The position numbers and the translations under genes were made by a program. Under the pieces are notes generated by a model. It did not search any database. It was not told where the DNA came from and saw only the letters and a list, made by a program, of their open reading frames with translations. From Epinephelus fuscoguttatus (taxonomy: Eukaryota; Chordata; Actinopteri; Perciformes; Serranidae), in assembly GCF_011397635.1 (NCBI RefSeq), contig NC_064770.1, forward strand, positions 29,473,098-29,537,097: 64,000 bases of DNA. Direction: 5' to 3'. Positions within the stretch are counted from its first letter, which is position 1. Each line of letters begins with the position of its first letter. Of this stretch, positions 36,002 to 47,921 are shown one piece after another.

Positions 36002-38728
36002 TTAGCTGGTGTCCATCTGAGAAAACAAAACAAGCGTGGAGTTAGACAGCTGCAAAAACGCAGTGTGGTAACTGATGAAAGTACTGCCTTGACAGGTGGA
36101 CTCACTCTGGCATTGTAGGCGTCTAACTGTGCGTCGAGTTCTTCTGCTGACAGCTGTTGCTTGCTGCTACCGCCGCGGCCGCCCCGACCTCTTCCTCCAG
36201 CACCACCTGAGCCACGCCCTCCACGGCCTCTCTGCATTCCTCTGAAGCCACCCCCGCGATTTCTGTTCATGCCTCCTCCGCCTCTGTTCAGACTGAAAAC
36301 AAGAGTGCCCATCACACACTGTGTCCACACCGTCTAAGTCAAGTTGCTTTAAAAATAAAAGAAAAAGGTGGCAACACTCACCCCTGCATAGGTCGCCTCT
36401 GTGTGTCAATTTGTGATGTGACGAGCTGGATGTTCATAGGCCGCCCTAGAGAGATAAAGACATTGTGAACCTCATAATTTAGGCATGGCAGCAGTGCTAA
36501 AACAGTCAATTTGCCAGACAGATTAACTAATGATCTTAGATTATCAAAATACAAATGATCCCAATTTCTAAAAACACACAGAATATCTGCACAGCTATAA
36601 TTCAAAGCAAGAGGTGAGGATGCGTATGATTTGAATCTGAGGCATACCATCAAGTGGGATGCCATTGTACTGTTTCATGGCTTTGAGAGCATCTGCCCTC
36701 CGTTCGAAGTGGACATCTGCTGTTCCCAGGCTTCTTCCTGATCGGTCGTAATGAACTGCAGCCTTCTTCAGAGTCCCAAATTCAGCAAAAAGTTCCTGTT
36801 TGGGGAAAAATAAGTCTTGAGATGCTGTTCCTGGCACACCAATCTATGGCAAACATGCTCCGCTCACAAAAAAAAAAAAAATAAATAAAAAAATGTGTAA
36901 AGCAAAAATCAAGTACCTGAATGTCTGCATCTGAGACCCCAAAGTCGAGATTTGAGACAAGGAGCTTCCCTCCAGTTTCCACACCGGCTCCTCCGCCACC
37001 TCCAGCAGGGCCACTGAAGCCGCTGAAGCCGTTGTCAAACATGTCATGCTGCCACTTATCTGGAAGCTGTTTAGGCTGCAACAGATGAAAGACAACGCAC
37101 CTGCTGACTTCAGGATCCCCTTGCCTCTGTCAATCACAGAGTCCACACGGCTGGGTGTTGGGGCAAGCAGGGGCTCCACTTCCAACAGGGCCAGGGTGCA
37201 CAGCTCCCCCCAAGAGGCTCCCCAAATGTTCCCTGCCCACCCCATCACTACAAGCAAAGTGAATCAGTTCAGACAGAGGTGGACATACACAGGACAGACC
37301 ACTGAACTAGAACAGCAAGGGGATGTGCATCACTTCTACTATACACACAGTATACAAGTTATATAAATATGAAGCCTAGGCATTTGCTGAGACTGTACAT
37401 ATTTACAAAATGACTACATCAAAACTGATTCATCATCCCAAACCCAACCACAATCTCTATACTAACCCCTGAACAACTTGCCCACTCTGGCTAGCTACCA
37501 ACATAGCCCACTGTTCTCTTGCCATCTGCGCCTCCACCAAAGGCTCTCCAGATATGATCCTCGGGTACACAGGGGGTCGCCATCTGAAGCAGTGTTGCCT
37601 CCAGCGTTGCACCGTGTTTCCTGGCCCGACCCAAAGTTCTTTACCAAGCCACGAAAAGGGCTTTCGTGAAGGGGTTAGTGTCCATGAGAGGATGGATCTG
37701 AAAAAAACAACTAGATAAGGGACAGCTATCCCCTCTATGCGAGCGTGGATTATCTGAGCGTCCATTTTGAGACCACGCCATTTTGATTGGGGCTTTGTTG
37801 GGCTCATCTAAATACTCATTCACACTTTAGGAGTGAAGGTTTGCCTTATAAGAACACTACCAGGGTGGTTGAAGTCCACTGATCCATCCTCAAGTAACAG
37901 CCAGACCGGTTGAAAAGCCACCAAACAGGCCTTGTTGTGAAACCCGCCAGCCACTCCCGAACAAAGGCCGCCTGGTCGCTGCCCCGGGACAAGACCAAAA
38001 ACTATGCTCCAAAAAAGTGGTGGAAAAAATCATGTGCGGGTGAATTTTCTCGTTGACGTGGGTTCCTCTCACCATCATTTGGACACTTGGGCTGGAAAGC
38101 TCTCTTATCGATCGTTGGCAACTAGCTCTAACTTAAAATGGCGCCGCCGAGGCCTTCACGATCCAACTTTAGCTAGTTAGCCAAAATAGCTAACACGCTC
38201 ACTCTCTCCACAAGGCCTCCTCTTGACAAAAAAGTGATGTAACATACGGGTTGTGGGAGAAGGGACACATTATGAATACGTTACAACTTCCATAAATGCT
38301 TAACCGCAAACCATAGAGCTCCCCCCGAGGGAAACTCGGCGGTTATAGCGAACATTTATCGCTTGACTAGCAAGCTGGCTAGAGGGTTAGCTAGCAAGCC
38401 TGCTGGAGAATAGAAGGATGTTAACCAGGCATTTTCAGGTTTGCCGAAGGGTTTTCCTTTTCTGCCCATTCCTCTAATTTTCTCATACCCTGCTGTAAGG
38501 CGTTGGTCTGCCTCTAGCGCGGTTCAGGTTCTGTCGGTTCCTCATAGGGCCGGATCCGCCGCCTCGGCCTCCAAATCCTCCGCCGCCGCCTCCAAGACGC
38601 CCAGGGCCTCCTCCTCGGCCGCCACCTGAACCTCCGCGGCCTCGACCTCTTCCACCGCGGCCTCCGCCTCTCTGCTGCCTGTTCTGCTTGATAATGTCGT
38701 CTAGAGACATATCCATTTTATCGGCCAT
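36002..38728 (-). CDS. alyref: THO complex subunit 4 / Aly-REF mRNA export factor
   Basis: Six coding exons in transcription order: 38728-38489, 37075-36917, 36795-36648, 36445-36382, 36292-36106 and 36016-36002. This gives 270 residues (human about 257-264). Residues 3-20 are the N-terminal UAP56-binding motif ([18 protein letters not shown]). A long RGG/Gly region follows, as in nuclear RNA binders. The RRM is at about 116-187, with RNP2 (LLVSNL) and RNP1-like GTADVHF. A second RGG region is encoded by exon 5, then the C-terminal UAP56-binding motif ([20 protein letters not shown]). The last exon codes only MDTS and the stop. In the TREX complex the protein couples splicing and capping to mRNA export and hands mRNA to NXF1. 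All splice sites are canonical and the gene looks intact. Confidence 0.98.
37076..38488 (-). other. alyref: alyref intron 1, repeat-poor
   Basis: This 1.4 kb intron is unusual among the larger introns of the window: I see no SINE, LINE or TIR element in it, and its GC content is higher. Short open frames (for example the minus-strand 37457-37807) have no recognised domain. The lack of insertions could mean constraint, for example on intron retention, but this is inference. Confidence 0.35.
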
Positions 38729-38734
38729 TATGCT

Positions 38735-38920
38735 GCCTCAGTAATGCTAAACTGTGAACAAAATATAAAAAAAATACGCCCTAGACTCGTTTGGTCCCTC
38801 TCCTTGCCCCTTCTCAGCTCAGCGCTCTGCTCCGACAAGAAAACACAATAGCTTTCGCTGTATATAGACAAGCTGGTTCGTTACGTACGGCACGTAGTAA
38901 CTACGTCATCACGTAATATG
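38735..38920 (-). promoter_or_regulatory. alyref: alyref promoter
   Basis: Upstream of the alyref start codon. On the minus strand there is a TATA-like 'tctatata' (38860-38867). Farther out is a cluster of ACGT cores, 'ttacgtgatgacgtagttac', containing a CRE-like TGACGTA (38902-38908) and an E-box-like ACGTG. The factors are inferred. Confidence 0.4.
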
Positions 38921-40190
38921 CGTGGCCAAGATAACACCCACACAAACACCATTCCAGATGGCATTAAGACAACTGTGTGTGTCTCTTCACAGTTTCTAAT
39001 TCCTCTCAGATATTTTTTATTCTTTGACTGGTGATATTCTAGATGGATTATTTACGTTTATAAAAAGAAGCCACCTAAATTATACACATACATTTAAATT
39101 TTAAAATAAAATATACACAGCTTAATGTCTTATTGCTATGTTTGCAGACATTGCTACCTCCTGCTCCTTTTGTGAACATAATATAAAATCTATTTCCCAT
39201 CTTTTTTTTTTAATGTGAAATATCTAGAAAACTTCAGACAGATCATTGGACAGAACCTCACCTCTCTAAATCTGTTTACTCTTTTAACCTTAGGGATATT
39301 ATTTATTATGATAATCCAGATAATATCAAATTAATTCTGTTATTCTTAATGCTATTTTTATTTATTCACAAACAGAATTTCTCTAAATCACTTCCTAGTA
39401 TTTTTTAATCTTTTCTAATTGAAGGTTCTTCTCAAATCACCAAGTTCATGAAAAAACAAAAAAGTTTTAAGCTTTAGAAAATTATGCAACACTTTTTCTT
39501 AAATCCTCAGACTAAATATACTTTTCCTCTGTATGTTTGTATCCATTTGTTTTTTTGCAGTTGTATTTTCCATGTAATTTTAGTTTACGTGTTGTGTTTA
39601 CCCGATGTTCTGTACATTTATTTTTTCAATTTAAAAAAATGTTAACACAAAATTTACTGCATAATTATCACTTATCAACATGAATGACTAGATGATGTCA
39701 CTTAGTAACTCGTAATTACAATATATAAAATGTTGCTTCAGATCAGATCAGAGCCACAAGAATCTGTCAATTACCTGATTAGCAGAAAATCAATCTGCAA
39801 ATATTTTGGAAGTCGACTATTCAATCATATAAGTCATTTAATTTAAGCACTAATACCAACATTTTAGTGATTTCAGTCTATTTGCTGGTTTTCTTGGCTG
39901 ACTATGACAAACGAAATATCTACAGTCATACAAAACAAGCAAACTAAACGTCAGCATTGCTTCTAAGAAATAGTTTACTATATTCTGATAAATTTGGACC
40001 AAATGATTAATCAGTTAATCAAGAGAATTCTTAATGAGGAAAATAATAATTAGCCACAGGTCTTAAATCAGTATGACCAGGGTATAGCACAATTGTTAGT
40101 ATCTGGATTTATACAATTCCCTCCAGTCTAAGTTTCAGGGTGAGCTTCCTGTCTCTGTGGTCATTAATCATGTAGGATCAATATAAGCAG
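38921..40190. other. Spacer between alyref and mcrip1
   Basis: AT-rich sequence (39050-40190) without a recognisable gene or well-defined mobile element. Confidence 0.5.
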
Positions 40191-40905
40191 GAGTACTGTA
40201 AAAGTCTTTTATTCAACATTTTGTTTCAAGGCTTAGGGGAGGGGGGTTAACCAAGGGCAGCATAATTGGGGGAGGTCTCTACTTAGTAAAGTCCATTTGA
40301 GGGCAAGTAAATTTATAATAAAAATGTTGGCCTTCTACATTGCATTTGGCTTCCAAAACTTGCCCATAAAGTGTTTATCCAATGTGACCATTTCATTACT
40401 TCTACAATTTTACTGATCAAACTATCTTCCAAAACATACTAAAAAAAAAAAAAAAAAAAATAGAAGTCAGCCCTTTCGCATTTTCCTCCAAAGTCATATA
40501 AGTAGCAGTAGTAAAGAAAACAAGGTTTGTATTTAAGACTGCAGTCTTTTGTGTCCTGTGGAGGGTGTCCACAGTTTGTACCTCAGCATCAGATGTCAGC
40601 AAATTTTGATGAAAGTTTGCGCCAGTCCCATCCGCATAAAGAATGTACATATGAAGATTTTGTGACTGGAAAAAAACACATGAACCAAGAGACGAGAGAA
40701 TACGTGCTCCCTGGAATCCCGGTTCTTTTCTTTGTAGTCGGTCGTAGAGGGTAAAGAAAGAGATTGGGCTGCAATGGTCCAAAGTTGAGAAACAAGATTG
40801 GCATTCTGTGCTAGACTGGCCAACAGGGCTGACTTTCTGGCTGATGGAGGAAAAGTTCTCGAGGATAATGGGTGGAAAGAAGCGACTGGATCATCGTGAG
40901 AAAGA
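40190..40905 (-). other. mcrip1: mcrip1 3' UTR with AATAAA signal
   Basis: Extends from the stop at 40906-40908 down to a minus-strand AATAAA at 40208-40213. It includes a poly-A/T run (40441-40460). The open frames here (40417-40823) are short and have no domain. Confidence 0.6.
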
Positions 40906-43900
40906 CTAGGACTTCTTGGAATCCTGTGTGTTGCGTTTCTTGAGGTCGCTCAGGTCCACTGGTGTGAAAGCTGCAAGAGCAAACAGGGAGAGCTGTTAAC
41001 AGGCGTGTTTGATTCATTTAATCCGTCAGTGTGACCTCAAAATAAAGTCCACTTCACTACTATGTTACACTGTAACTTACAATGTAGGTTAGGATTTGGG
41101 TTCTTCTCCACATACTCCTGTGGTCCACGGTCATTACGTTCACTATTTTGTGTTGATCTGATGTCTCTGAGCACACACTGCCAGGCTGTGAAAGAGACAA
41201 GACAACAATGCTTTTGTTATATTTAGGGAATTTAGGGTTAGTAATGACATGACAAGACAGACTGAAGGGAAATAAAACGTTCAACTTAATGAAGGTGAGA
41301 CTTGTTGAACAGTTGAAGTGAGTGTGCTGGCATTAAGTAACTTGCAAACTCAATCTTTAGCACTTCAAGACCAGTATTTGCAGTCAGAGTGGGCAGTCAG
41401 AGTGGGCAGCAAATGAAGTTGTCCCATTTAGATAGTGGAGCACTATTTGTGCTTTCAATGATGATGGTTGAAGTGATCCTTGAAAAGCAACCTGACACAT
41501 AGTCTGTTGTGAACAGCACTAGGCTGCCATGGTCCAAGTTCTCACCCCTACCTCACTGACACTACTATTCTCATGACTTCAAGGTTCCCTGGGGAGTTTT
41601 GGAACTCTAGTAGCACTATAAGCTGCATCCACACTGATATGTTTTTACTGAAGAACAGCGTTTTACAACAAAAACTACACGCACTGCTGCATTCCAAAAG
41701 TAGCAGCTGAAAAATGGGCTCTGCTCTGGCATTTGAGCGCGCCTGCCACATGTCTTCATTGAAAATAATGAATTTGAGGGCGCAAAAAGTGCGGCATGTG
41801 TTCGACCTCTAACACCCACTTTGGGAATAAATGTGGGTATTTGTTTTATTGTTTTAAAAAGTCTCAGTTTCAGTCTGTCCAGACTAAAATGCAACCCTGG
41901 AGTTTTCAAACTATACAGGGCTAGCAGCGTTTTTAAAGATCTCTGTTTTAGGAGTTCCAAAACGTCAGAGTGGTGTGGACACTAGGCATGACCGCAGCAA
42001 TATTTATGCATTTTAAAACAAAAACCTATCAGTGTGGATGTGGCCTTAGAGTATTTTTCTGCAAGTGGATCCCTGTAATGTTGATCTTGTGTTTATCTTG
42101 TTCACAAGGACTCACATACGTAAGTAAGTGTGCGTGCACAGAAGATGCGCTATATGGTCAAGCTAATGGTTTCACATAGTTTCCCTGACCTACATGCTGC
42201 AGTCACACGATAAGATACAAACGTCTTTTGAGGATGGAAACACATTTGCCACGTCAGTTAGACTGCAAAGATGCTGTGGAATTTTCTTGTGAAACTCATC
42301 AAGTCTCATCATTAATCTCATTGTGTTATTACAATTAGATCTGGTGAGTAATTCAAGAAAACTCCAAATGGCAACTTTGAAATCCACTCAATAAATGAGG
42401 TGTGGTTCCCTCTGCTTTGCCAACAATGAAAAGAGATTAATCACTGAGTATGAGAGTTGAGAACAAGACTGTTGAGAGTGGCCTCTTGCATTGTGGAGAG
42501 GAAAAGCAGATTGACAGGCAGAAATGTTGTAATACCATTGCTATTTACAAATTGTGTCCTGACATTTAACTGGTAACCTGTTCTGTTACTCTCTCAGGGT
42601 ATATGCAGGAATCCTGAGGTTAATTTCAATACCATTTTAAGACTTTTTTTATGACCTTCCAAAAAAACCTTAAGGCCTCATCGCCACTTCAAGCTGTCGT
42701 TAGCAGCAACGCATCTTTAACTTACTGAACAGATGTAGTTTGCAATTAAATCTATGGAGCACAAACATACAACAGAACTCAGATAAGATGAGAAGGATTT
42801 TTTATTGCCTTTTGCTCCTCTGTTTGGCGCCTGGACCTGCGCCGTCGCGTGATGTCGCACAGGTACGCACACGGCCCCAAGTGGCAGTCCGAGTGTGCCT
42901 ACCTACACATCGTTGTTTGTAATAGTCGCAAGGAGGAAAATAAATTATACATTCATGGATACTTTATGTCAAAACGTGAATGCCAAGAAAATTTAATACT
43001 TCATAAAATCACGATTAAGACTTTTTAATACTTTTTAAGACCCCGCGGACACCCTGTCTCTAAGTACTTTAACTCATTAATGCAGTGAATCCAGTGAATC
43101 CACTGTGTTGCAATCCAATGCTTAGAATAACCTACTATATGAATAACTGTAACAGCTGCACACATTTATATATTTAATGGCATACTACAGATAATGGCAC
43201 AAACTTTCATGGCCAAAAGGTGTCTCTATTTAAAGGCGGAGTCTCTCATTATGGATATAGATCATTGATACTTGAAATCACCACCTAAATAAATACAGTC
43301 CTCTCATCAGCGCTCCTCCAGAGGCTTTACCGCCACTCTCGCTCCCATCACTTCCTTTCTCTTTATACATCCATGACCTTTCCCCTGTCCCGAGCACTCA
43401 CACAGCACCATAGTGTTGTGTGTCTCGGTCCAAGCCACTTTCTTTGTTTACCATTTATAAAGCTATTCAGCACGCGCACACACACACACACACACACACA
43501 GAATGGACAACTAGCGGATCATAGAGAGATAATCTCTGAATATGACAAAAGTGTATTAAAGCAGACTTTGGAGAATGAGGTAGTAGTATGCTCTAGGACT
43601 GGTTTTATCATATGAGACTCAAGAAAAAATGCAGGTGATCTTTAAGAAAAGGGCTAGCACATGGAAAGAAAAATGACCTTCAGGCACTGATGCGTGGAGC
43701 AGGAACAAATGCAATCAAATTAAGTTAAAAACCCTTTATTGAAAAGGCAGCCATGTTTTTTAAATAATGTCTTTTTAACTTGATTCAAGTGCATTTGTTC
43801 CTGATCCACGCATCAGTGCCTGAAGGTCATTTTTTTTCTTCCAATGTATCAGAGTAGAATCACGGACTCCAGCTTATATACAGTATCAGAATTTTGAGGG

Positions 43901-44621
43901 GAAAAAAAACAGTGTACTTCTCAGTTTTAATGGTATGAGCTGAAGTTTCATGTGCCAATTTAGCTTGCAATCCCTGTGAAAGTGTTTACATGTGAGATGA
44001 ACAAACTGATAAAGACTGTGTTTATATGGTGTACATTAAGTGATCAGAGTGAAGAGTTCTGATTTGCACAATATAAAGAATCCAGAAACACAACATGGTC
44101 AGATTTTTTTAACAGGCCTACATTAAGCTCTTCACACCATGTTTGGTTTGCTGCTGAGCTTTAACAGAAAAATTTGTTTCATACCAGTAGTTATGGAACA
44201 CAAGAAGACGGGTCAACCGCAACAAACCTACAAATAATCACCCTCTTAAATCAAGTGTGGTGGGAAAACGTGCAGAAAGAAGATTCAAATATGACAGCTA
44301 TAACCACGTTAAAGTTAATTTTCCTGCTGCTGTTTCTGATCATGATCATGTCATGTCTGTAGCCTTCAGGAAATAAACTTTTTAAAACTAAACCCTGACA
44401 ACACAATTTGTTCTGAGAGGTCTATTATTCTAATAAGTGAAATAAAACACTCAGATTATTTTGAAAGAAACTCAAAGCATTGGTGTCAGATGTCGTACTT
44501 ACTATCATGTATAAAGCGCACATTTTCCTCATGTGCTGGGGTGAAAAGCTCCCCGCTGTTAGTAGGGGATCGAGGGCTTGAAGTCCGCTTGTAACTATTA
44601 ACCATCCTGGGAGCAGATGAG
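40906..44621 (-). CDS. mcrip1: MAPK-regulated corepressor-interacting protein 1 (first coding exon missing)
   Basis: Three coding exons in transcription order: 44621-44503, 41185-41081 and 40970-40906. They give a continuous protein of about 96 residues. It begins ..SSAPRMVNSYKRTSSPRSP, continues ELFTPAHEENVRFIHDTWQC and YVEKNPNPNLHSFTPVDLSD, and ends LKKRNTQDSKKS, aligning with human MCRIP1 (FAM195B) throughout. The PVDLS motif is the CtBP-binding site, and the SP/TP sites (SSPRSP, LFTP) correspond to the ERK-phosphorylated region. In mammals the protein binds CtBP and releases it from target promoters depending on ERK, and it is found in stress granules with DDX6. The exon at 44621 opens in phase 2, so a tiny upstream exon coding about two residues (Met-Thr in human) must exist. 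I could not place it with confidence. A start at the internal ATG is possible but less likely. Confidence 0.93.
41619..42048. mobile_element. TIR-type MITE in mcrip1 intron
   Basis: The ends 'taagctgcatccacactgat' and (reverse complement of the right end) 'taaggccacatccacactga' are inverted matches over about 28 bases, continuing into aggttttt/atgttttt. 430 bases, no coding sequence, no clear target duplication. Confidence 0.7.
42595..43056. mobile_element. TIR element with CAGGGT ends
   Basis: The left end is 'cagggtatatgcaggaatcc'. The right end, reverse complemented, is 'cagggtgtccgcggggtctt', followed by 'aaaaagtattaaaaagtctt'. The inner parts of both ends carry 'taagacttttt'-type runs. 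It is a common fish hAT-like element without coding sequence, in the same mcrip1 intron as the elements at 41619 and 43659. Confidence 0.6.
43477..43501 (+). repeat. (CA)n microsatellite
   Basis: About 12 CA units in mcrip1 intron sequence. Confidence 0.85.
43659..43847. repeat. 189-bp near-perfect hairpin element
   Basis: The left arm 'aaatgaccttcaggcactga' then 'tgcgtggagcaggaacaaat' is matched in reverse complement by 'atttgttcctgatccacgca' then 'tcagtgcctgaaggtcattt'. Arms of about 65-75 bases enclose a loop of about 40. It lies in the mcrip1 intron between exons at 44503 and 41185. It could be a fully palindromic MITE or a young foldback. Confidence 0.85.
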
Positions 44622-45479
44622 CTGCACAAACATGAAAAAAAGCAGAATTAGCAGGATGAATAGACATTCATTTAATCATTGTTTACTCTAAACTTTGACA
44701 TACTATTCTTCTGTATCTGAAGCACAAAGCAGTACACACCTGGTATTACATTTGATTACATGTTAATAACCAGTGGCGTATTTGTACATGAGCATTCCCA
44801 CTGGCGTGCATAACTTTATACAGACCTGGTCATTCTGTTTGCAGTCTGTACTCGCTCCTCGCTCCTCTATGGTGAGTGGATGTGAAGAATTAAAAGCTTC
44901 AGAAGTCCTCAGCCAAATCCTAATAATACACAACGATGGCATGTTACATAGCATCTCCACATGAAACCAGGAAGCCAGTTTCAAAATACCATAATACAGG
45001 CCTCTGATTACATTTAACTCTTACTACTAGAAACAGTAAACTGGTGACACTGCTGATTAGCCCAGAGTTAAATTAGCTAGCTACTCACTAGTCACTAACG
45101 ATGTACTATGTCATCTGAAGAGTTCTGACAAGTCAAATATCATTAGTAACATTATGAGTGATGTCAACTCACAGTTTCTAATGCTAGCTAATTTCTGTAT
45201 AGCTGTGGTATGCTCTACGTCTGGAAAATAATGAGCAAACACTGACATTAGCTAGCCAAGGGGCTTTTGTTTACGTTTTTGCTTCAGTAGCATCAGCAGT
45301 GTTAGCATCAGGCTACAGATACAAACCCAGTGCGTTAGCCTCTGGTCAAATTCTCACAAACAAGACTGTTTACTGTTTCTACAAAGAGCTCTGCTTCTTA
45401 GCATCCATGTCCCTCCATAGCTATGTCATGGACAGCTAACTACAGATCTGCTGACACAATAATTTCGGCTAACTTTAGC

Positions 45480-45500
45480 CAGCTAGCTAGCTAGCTAGCC
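45480..45500 (+). repeat. (AGCT)n short tandem repeat
   Basis: About five AGCT units, self-complementary, upstream of mcrip1 exon 44621. Confidence 0.8.
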
Positions 45501-45649
45501 GGACGGTTTACATTGTCTTGTCGTATCGTTAGCTTGAATCAGCTAATATTCTGCTGGCGTTACTGGTCTCAGATATTTATTAGATGGACACTTAGCGCAG
45601 TTGTAACATTTCTAAGATGCACAGCAAAGGACAAACTGTTAATATAGTC

Positions 45650-45780
45650 AACAAACCTCTTTATAACCCTTCCTTTCGGTTTCTTTATTCAGAGGCTGTG
45701 TACGCCCGTTAGACCTGGCTAAAACGTTGCCAATGCCAACCAATCATTTCCGGGAAAAAGACACGGAAGTGAAAAAACTC
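45650..45780 (-). promoter_or_regulatory. mcrip1: mcrip1 promoter and probable noncoding exon
   Basis: On the minus strand there is a CCCGGAAA ETS-like site and ATTGG (inverted CCAAT) in the 'ttcccggaaatgattggttg' stretch (about 45733-45755). Downstream, a possible exon ends '...ggttataaagag' before a gtttgt donor near 45656. This fits a housekeeping promoter, but the exon itself is inferred. Confidence 0.4.
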
Positions 45781-47129
45781 CCATCCTTACTGTTAAATAT
45801 CTGGGCTCTCACCTCACACAGATACTAGCTACGTATAATATTACAGCCAATTATTACATTTACAAATTTAACATACTAGTTTATACAGTGTAATGTAGAG
45901 TAATGCACATTTTTATATTTATTTTTATTTTACTTTATATACTTATATTTCATACTCTTATTCTTACTTCTTGTAATTTCTATCCCTTTATTTTATTTTT
46001 ATTTCTATCTTTACATATCTGTGCTCTCACCTCTCACAAATACAGTCTACTTATAATATTAAAGATAATACATTTTAATAGACAGTCCCTATCTACTGGT
46101 ATGAGATATTTGTTTAAGAAAATAAAACAGTATGTGTACATTAGCTGATTTACAGTGTATTTTTCCACTTACTTTCTCACCAATATCTGTCTTCTTAAAT
46201 AAAATTACAGCACTACAGTAGATTTTTCAATGGTGCTACTATTGCGACTGTATTTTAATTTTCCAATCATACCCGGATATTAGGAACATCAGGATTTATC
46301 ATTGTTATCATTTATAGTTTTAACATACTTGTTTATACCGTATAATGTAGCAAATTGCACATATTTGTATATTTGTACACAGTTACAAACTAATTTAATT
46401 TAATTTAATTTAATTCTATTTCATTTTATTCTATTTTATTTTATTTTTACATACCCCTCTGGGATCAATGAACAACTTCTGATTCTGATTCTGAAAGCAG
46501 CAGCAGCAGCAAATCCTGACTTAAGTTGAGGACATGCACATCCCAGATAACCCTGCACCACAGTGATACTTAATTTAAGGCTTGTGGGCGCCATCTGGCC
46601 CAAAACAGGGTGTCCGGTGGCCCGCCAACAATTTTTTAATTCACAGTTACAATAAACTGACTCACAATGGGAATTTTTTTTGGCACTTTGACTGTAAATA
46701 GGGAGCCAGAGTGCAAAAAAAGACAAGCAGTGTAGTGAAAAATGGACAGATGGATTTGCCTTTATTTTGCCTTTATTTTTATTTTTTGCCCTTTGTTTCA
46801 ATTTTTTTTTTATTATCATTGTATTTCTCATTTACTTATCTAATTATTTTGGTTTATTCATTTTACCTGTTTTTTTATTACAGTCTTTTTTTTTTTTTTT
46901 TTTTTAACTTTTTTTTCTTTTTAATTATTTTTCATTGTACAGAAGTGCCCTCCAGGCAAAGCAAGTTGAATATCCCTGCTGTGCCATATTAAAAATGTTT
47001 TACGCATACAAGAAGGTCAAAAAGCTTCAGCCTGAAAATGATGGTAATGAAAATGCCGGTGTCTTCTCTCCAGTTCCTGTGACACACTTGCATGTCTCTT
47101 ACACAGACTACACAAAAGCAACAAAGGCA
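45781..47129. other. Spacer between mcrip1 and ppp1r27
   Basis: Very AT-rich. It contains a (TTTAA)n-like run (46389-46420) followed by 'ccctctgggatcaatgaaca' and 'ttctgattctgattctga', which resembles a LINE 3' end with a short tandem tail. It also has long T runs (46880-46915). No gene seen. The 93-codon frame at 46711 is an artefact of T-rich sequence. Confidence 0.5.
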
Positions 47130-47921
47130 TATTTATAAAAGGTTTCTTTATTTATGAAAACGTACAAAAATAATTATTGAGGAGAGAATTATAAGACTTT
47201 CATTGCTGACATTCATAATTCTACCACAGAAAACAACAGCAACACATATGCGAAAAACACTGCAGCAGTAAAAGTGCTTGTACAGCATGAACTTAATGTT
47301 TTATGATTTCTGACCATCAATGAAGGATTAATTATTCATTTGGCTGATCCTCTTTCTGCCCAGCAGTGAGGATACACACCTCTGTCTATAAAACACAAAC
47401 ATCTCGGCCTAGATTCTGTGTTGTAAATTCAATCTGCAGTATAATCAGAGTTTGGAAACATACAGCTACTTAGAAAGTGATTGCTGATTGAATACTTAAA
47501 TCAAAGTGATGTTATAGATAAATCTGATTTTCTCTATTGGACCATAGTGACACATTGCTGGTGTTGTATTACATAAGCTGAGAGTGAGGACAGGGGAGAT
47601 ATGTGCAGTTTAACATTTGCTGCATACACACTGGCAGTATGACAAATACACAAGTGCACAATTAAAGTAATAAAATAACCACCAGAAAGAAAAAATACAG
47701 CCTCATGGAGTATTGCTTTAAGGCTGTAATAAAAAAAAGTATATAGAACCACCATCTTGCTTCACAGGACCAGTGACACAGCCCTAACTCTGGCCATGTT
47801 CTTCCACACTGTCACAAGTTTGTTTGGTGTTAAATACTGTTAAATATGTTGCTTCCAAGTGGCTGCTCCGCCCTCCATCTTGTCTGTTGCTCTTCTCTCT
47901 GTGGGTCCATTTGGTGCCCGG
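47130..47921 (-). other. ppp1r27: ppp1r27 3' UTR with AATAAA signal
   Basis: From the stop at 47922-47924 to a minus-strand AATAAA at 47147-47152. The length of about 790 bases is plausible for a muscle-type mRNA. No competing gene is seen. Confidence 0.55.

Noticed and set aside
36844-37807. Minus-strand open frames in alyref exon 2 and intron 1
   Set aside because: They overlap a proven exon in another frame or lie in an intron, with no recognised domain.
46711-46992. 93-codon hydrophobic frame resembling membrane segments
   Set aside because: It is produced by long T runs, which always translate as Phe/Leu/Ile.
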